46,232 bases of DNA, taken from NCBI GenBank assembly GCA_035301485.1, contig DATGUF010000032.1:1-46232 (forward strand), in the 5' to 3' direction. The position numbers were made by a program, and so were the translations under genes. Numbering within the stretch: position 1 is the first letter of the stretch; each line of letters opens with the position of its first letter. Of this stretch, positions 43,144 through 46,232 are shown one piece after another. Source of the DNA: CALEAR01 sp035301485. Its GTDB lineage: Bacteria > Pseudomonadota > Gammaproteobacteria > Pseudomonadales > Alcanivoracaceae. The notes beneath the pieces are model-generated. The model had not been told where the DNA came from, searched no databases, and worked only from the letters and a program-made list of their open reading frames with translations.

Positions 43144-44367
43144 ATGAAACCTAATTCCAATAACAACATGGTAGTAAGTATGTCGCCTCTGAAAGAATTT
43201 AGATTAGAGACGCGCGCTTGGCTAGAAAAAAATTGCCCAACGGAAATGCGTCAACCTATTAAAAGCATGGAAGAGCACTGCTGGGGAGGTCGTCTCTGGC
43301 AATTTAATTCAACGGCACAACGCGTATGGCTAGAGCGTATGGTGGAGAAAGGCTGGACAGCACCCACCTGGGCCCCAGAATATGGCGGAGCCGGATTAAA
43401 TGCCGATGAAGCCGACATCTTGAAAGAAGAAATGGCACGCATCAATGCCCGCCCCCCTGTTAGCAATTTTGGCTTTTGGATGCTTGGCCCTGCTTTATTG
43501 AAATTTGGCAGCGAAGAGCTCAAGCGAAAGCATCTTCCCCCCATTGCACGTGGCGAAATTCGTTTTTGCCAAGGCTATTCAGAACCCAATGCAGGGTCTG
43601 ACCTCGCCTCCTTGCAAACACGCGCAGATGACGGCGGCGACCATTTTATAGTGAATGGCCAAAAAATTTGGACCTCCTACGCCGATCAAGCCGACTGGAT
43701 TTTTTGCCTAGTACGCACAGATCAGTCTGCGAGCAAACATAACGGCATCTCCTTTGTTCTTTTCGACATGAACACCCCAGGCATCACCACTCGCCCTATC
43801 GAGCTTATTTCTGGTGAATCACCTTTTTGCGAAGTTTTCTTCGATAACGTCAAGGTACCAAAAGAAAACCTCATCGGAGAGCTCAACCGTGGTTGGGATA
43901 TTGCAAAGTACTTGCTTACCCATGAACGCGACAAGATTGGTGGCGAACCTCCTGGCATTTTGCGCGGCCAAGCCCTCGGCCAATTAGCGAAAGAATATCT
44001 CGGCAGCAATGCTAACAACGAGCTCGATGACCCTATGCTACGCGGCCACATTAGCTTGTTAGATATCGATAGCCTTGCCTTTAACGCCTGGACACAGGAA
44101 TTACGCCAACAAGCAGAAGATGGCCAAGGTATAGGAGCTAAATCTTCGCTGCTTAAATATGTGGGCACAGAACTCAACAAACAACGCTATGAACTCATGA
44201 TGGACGCCTTAGGCACCACCGCCCTAGAGTGGGAGAGCGAACGCACTCGTGAAGGCATGTATGCTCGGGAATGGCTACGCTCTAAAGGTAATTCCATCGA
44301 AGGCGGCACTTCCGAAGTTATGCTAGGCATCGCCGCCAAGCATTTATTAGACCTGCCGAGCGTATAA
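43144..44367 (+). CDS. Acyl-CoA dehydrogenase, large-subunit type
   Basis: 407 residues if started at 43144. Start uncertain: none of the ATGs at 43144, 43168 or 43180 has a clear ribosome site, and MSPLKEFRLETRAWLEK from 43180 looks most family-like. ACAD fold with APEYGGAGL, QGYSEPNAGSDLASLQTR and IWTSYADQADW. The C-terminal motif IEGGTSEVMLGIA has Gly where monomer-type enzymes carry the catalytic Glu. Glu261 in LLTHERDKIG matches the alternative base of heteromeric enzymes. It pairs with the small-subunit gene 9 bases downstream. Part of a second complete beta-oxidation operon (dehydrogenase pair, MaoC, thiolase) controlled by the divergent TetR. Confidence 0.88.
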   Translation: MKPNSNNNMVVSMSPLKEFRLETRAWLEKNCPTEMRQPIKSMEEHCWGGRLWQFNSTAQRVWLERMVEKGWTAPTWAPEYGGAGLNADEADILKEEMARINARPPVSNFGFWMLGPALLKFGSEELKRKHLPPIARGEIRFCQGYSEPNAGSDLASLQTRADDGGDHFIVNGQKIWTSYADQADWIFCLVRTDQSASKHNGISFVLFDMNTPGITTRPIELISGESPFCEVFFDNVKVPKENLIGELNRGWDIAKYLLTHERDKIGGEPPGILRGQALGQLAKEYLGSNANNELDDPMLRGHISLLDIDSLAFNAWTQELRQQAEDGQGIGAKSSLLKYVGTELNKQRYELMMDALGTTALEWESERTREGMYAREWLRSKGNSIEGGTSEVMLGIAAKHLLDLPSV

Positions 44368-44376
44368 GGGAACATT

Positions 44377-45474
44377 ATGAGACTTAACGAAGAACAACAA
44401 ATGCTACAAGACTATGCGCAGCGCCTTCTTGCAGAACAGGGCCCCATCGAACATTTACGTGCGTTACGCAATGAACGTAATGAGCTCGGTTACGACAAAC
44501 CCCTGTGGCAAGCCATGCATGAAGCAGGCTGGTGCGGATTATTAGCGCCAGAAGAACATGGTGGCTTAGATTTTGGCCATCTTGGCGCAGGCCTCATCGC
44601 CTTTGAAATTGGCCGCCACTTATCAGTAAGCCCTTTTTTATCTACCACAGTAATGGCCACCCAAGCCATTAGCCAAGGTGGAACAAAAGCTCAACAAGCA
44701 CACTGGCTTAGCAAAATAGTAGCGGGCGACACTTTATTTGCGCTTGCCATTGACGAAGAACACAAACATCAGCCCGACAGTATCGAAGCCACTGTAACAG
44801 AAAACGATGGCCAACTTATTTTAAACGGCCAGAAAAACCTGGTACTCGATGGCCATGTGGCCGATGTGTTTCTTGTTGCTGCAAAGCGAGAACAACGGCT
44901 AGAGCTGTTTTTAGTGGAACGCAACACACATGGTATCGAGGTGGAACGCACCATTATGGTGGACAGCCGCAATAGCGCACGCGTGAACTTCAACAATGTC
45001 ACTGTACAAGCCCTAGATAACGGCCACACCGCTTATGAGGCAGCCCTTCTATCTGGCCGCGCAGTATTAGCGGCAGAGTTAGCTGGAGTAGCGCAAAGTG
45101 CTTTCGAGCAAACTCTTGAATACCTTAATGAACGCAAACAATTCAACGTTCATATTGGTAGCTTTCAAGCCTTACAGCATCGTGCTGCTCACTTATATGC
45201 GGAAACAGCCATGGCGAAAGCACTAGCCATGCGCGCGCTACAAGCTATAGACAACAAAGAAGAAGATACTGCAGCGCTTGTATTCGCAAGCAAAGCAAAA
45301 GCTAATCAAGTAGCTAGGTTAGCCGTTTCAGAAGCAGTGCAAATGCATGGCGGCATAGGAATGACAGACGAATTCAACATTGGTTTTTATATGAAACGTG
45401 CACGCGCCGCGATTGAAACACTTGGCGATACAAGCTACTGCAGCCGCCAATTCGCTGCTGCCAAAGGCTATTAA
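44377..45474 (+). CDS. Acyl-CoA dehydrogenase, small-subunit type
   Basis: 365 residues, ATG preceded by AGGGAA. Small-subunit-type ACAD with LNEEQQMLQDYAQRLLAE, LLAPEEHGGLDFG, VQMHGGIGMTDEF and a C-terminal ETLGDTSYCSRQ in place of the catalytic YEGTSQIQ. Likely the non-catalytic partner of the preceding large subunit in an alpha2-beta2 enzyme. Shorter than the other small subunit in the window (383). Nine bases separate it from MaoC. Confidence 0.88.
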   Translation: MRLNEEQQMLQDYAQRLLAEQGPIEHLRALRNERNELGYDKPLWQAMHEAGWCGLLAPEEHGGLDFGHLGAGLIAFEIGRHLSVSPFLSTTVMATQAISQGGTKAQQAHWLSKIVAGDTLFALAIDEEHKHQPDSIEATVTENDGQLILNGQKNLVLDGHVADVFLVAAKREQRLELFLVERNTHGIEVERTIMVDSRNSARVNFNNVTVQALDNGHTAYEAALLSGRAVLAAELAGVAQSAFEQTLEYLNERKQFNVHIGSFQALQHRAAHLYAETAMAKALAMRALQAIDNKEEDTAALVFASKAKANQVARLAVSEAVQMHGGIGMTDEFNIGFYMKRARAAIETLGDTSYCSRQFAAAKGY

Positions 45475-45483
45475 GGAAGCATT

Positions 45484-45942
45484 ATGACAACCACTATCAA
45501 CCCTGAAGAACTGACAAAATTAGTCGGCACTGTGTTAGGAGAGTCTGCTTGGAGAACTGTTAGCCAAGACGACATCAACCTTTTTGCCCAAGCCACCGAC
45601 GATCATCAGTACATTCATGTGGATGCTGAAAAAGCATCCACCACCCCTTTTGGAGGCACCATTGCACATGGTCTTCTCACTTTATCGCTTCTGCCCGCCT
45701 TGGCAGAAAATATCTTGCCGCGTCTAACAGGCCAAACCATCAGCATTAACTATGGTTTCGACAAGGTACGTTTTATTAATCCAGTACCTAGCAATAGTCG
45801 CATCAAAGCTACTTTCCGTTTGTTGGAAGCAGCACAGCGGGATAGCACTAGCTACCTCATGCGCCATGAAGTGACTGTACATCTAGAAGGCAACGATAAA
45901 CCCGCACTCGTGGCTGATTGGTTAAGCCTCGCAGTACTATAA
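45484..45942 (+). CDS. MaoC-family enoyl-CoA hydratase
   Basis: 152 residues, single hotdog domain, ATG preceded by AAGGAA. The hydratase-2 motif is recognisable: FAQATDDHQYIHVDAEKA with the catalytic Asp and His about five residues apart, then PFGGTIAHGLLTLSLLP. Hydrates 2-enoyl-CoA, usually to the (R)-3-hydroxyacyl-CoA. It stands in for a crotonase in this operon. Followed 42 bases later by a thiolase. Confidence 0.9.
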   Translation: MTTTINPEELTKLVGTVLGESAWRTVSQDDINLFAQATDDHQYIHVDAEKASTTPFGGTIAHGLLTLSLLPALAENILPRLTGQTISINYGFDKVRFINPVPSNSRIKATFRLLEAAQRDSTSYLMRHEVTVHLEGNDKPALVADWLSLAVL

Positions 45943-45984
45943 ATCTTAATAACAAATCATATATAACCTAAAAAAGAGGACACT

Positions 45985-46232
45985 ATGAGAGAAGCAGTTA
46001 TTGTATCTACCGCGCGTACCCCTATAGGCCGTGCCTATCGTGGAGCATTCAACAACACCCAACCACAAACATTGGGTGGCCATGCCATTGCTAATGCTGT
46101 TGAGCGTGCTGGTATTAACCCCGCTGAAGTGGACGACGTAGTTATTGGTGCCGCACTACAACAGGGCGCTAGCGGCATGAACATGGCTCGCCAAGCGGCA
46201 TTACGTGCAGGCCTACCTACTAGCGTTGCTGG
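45985..46232 (+). CDS. Thiolase, C-terminus beyond window
   Basis: The first 82 codons of a thiolase. ATG at 45985 preceded by AGAGGA, 4 bases upstream. EAVIVSTARTPIGRAYRGAF and NPAEVDDVVIGAALQQG are the N-terminal thiolase blocks, and AALRAGLPTSVAG continues to where the nucleophile Cys would come next. Acetyl-CoA C-acyltransferase type; it completes the operon's beta-oxidation spiral if a 3-hydroxyacyl-CoA dehydrogenase is supplied elsewhere. The active-site residues lie outside the window. Confidence 0.9.
   Translation, partial: MREAVIVSTARTPIGRAYRGAFNNTQPQTLGGHAIANAVERAGINPAEVDDVVIGAALQQGASGMNMARQAALRAGLPTSVA

Noticed and set aside
43722..44180. 152-codon minus-strand frame inside the second large acyl-CoA dehydrogenase
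   Set aside because: Antisense shadow of a clear enzyme gene; Ser/Pro/Arg-rich product without any recognisable domain.
1..46232. Mobile elements, phage genes, CRISPR arrays, tRNA or rRNA genes
   Set aside because: I saw no transposase or integrase motif, no regularly spaced repeats and no tRNA-like cloverleaf.

Overview
The window is chromosomal DNA of a Gram-negative bacterium, most likely a free-living (probably marine) gammaproteobacterium. The evidence is an OmpA-type outer membrane protein, lipobox lipoproteins, Tat-exported enzymes, a glutathione-dependent formaldehyde pathway, an AGCS alanine:Na+ symporter and several acyl-CoA catabolic modules. I see no rRNA, tRNA, CRISPR array, insertion sequence or phage gene, so it reads as ordinary backbone with a large catabolic cluster on the right. 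The assignment to gammaproteobacteria is inference.

Region 1 (1-8071, minus strand) encodes cell-envelope proteins. There is a very large Ig-like lipoprotein cut by the left edge, a short frameshifted remnant, an OmpA-family protein, and two paralogous lipoproteins that also carry a C-terminal membrane segment ending in arginines. Region 2 (8143-13621, plus) starts with Pho-box-like repeats. They are followed by a PhoD alkaline phosphatase and a translationally coupled purple-acid-phosphatase-like protein, both Tat lipoproteins. Next comes a two-gene oxidoreductase resembling the alpha/gamma subunits of FAD-dependent glucose dehydrogenase, without the usual cytochrome subunit. Region 3 (13664-19993, minus) holds FghA and FrmA/AdhC for formaldehyde detoxification, a ClsC-like phospholipase D protein, an aromatic amino acid permease and an alanine:Na+ symporter.

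Region 4 (20156-46232) is dedicated to carboxylic-acid/acyl-CoA catabolism. On the left are a quinone oxidoreductase, a thiolase, a divergent acyl-CoA dehydrogenase with a membrane transporter, and a coupled minus-strand set (MDR reductase, MFS efflux, MBL-fold hydrolase). The core is a minus-strand run: acyl-CoA ligase, LivHMGFK-type ABC importer, crotonase/3-hydroxyacyl-CoA dehydrogenase fusion and a large/small acyl-CoA dehydrogenase pair. This gene set resembles the pim (pimelate/dicarboxylate) operon. Beyond it are a PaaI-type thioesterase with an IclR regulator, a crotonase, and a TetR regulator. The TetR gene is divergent from a second beta-oxidation operon (large/small acyl-CoA dehydrogenases, MaoC hydratase, thiolase cut by the right edge).

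Together, region 4 would import, CoA-activate and beta-oxidise an organic acid. Two repeated palindromes tie separated transcription units together: CATACTA-N4-GTATGT before the quinone oxidoreductase and before the ligase, and GACYARCTAGTC before the ligase and before the tetR/acyl-CoA dehydrogenase operon. The real substrate cannot be read from sequence alone. Gene-free stretches over about 300 bases (2968-3502, 6062-6406, 7790-8293, 39698-40020) are described individually.
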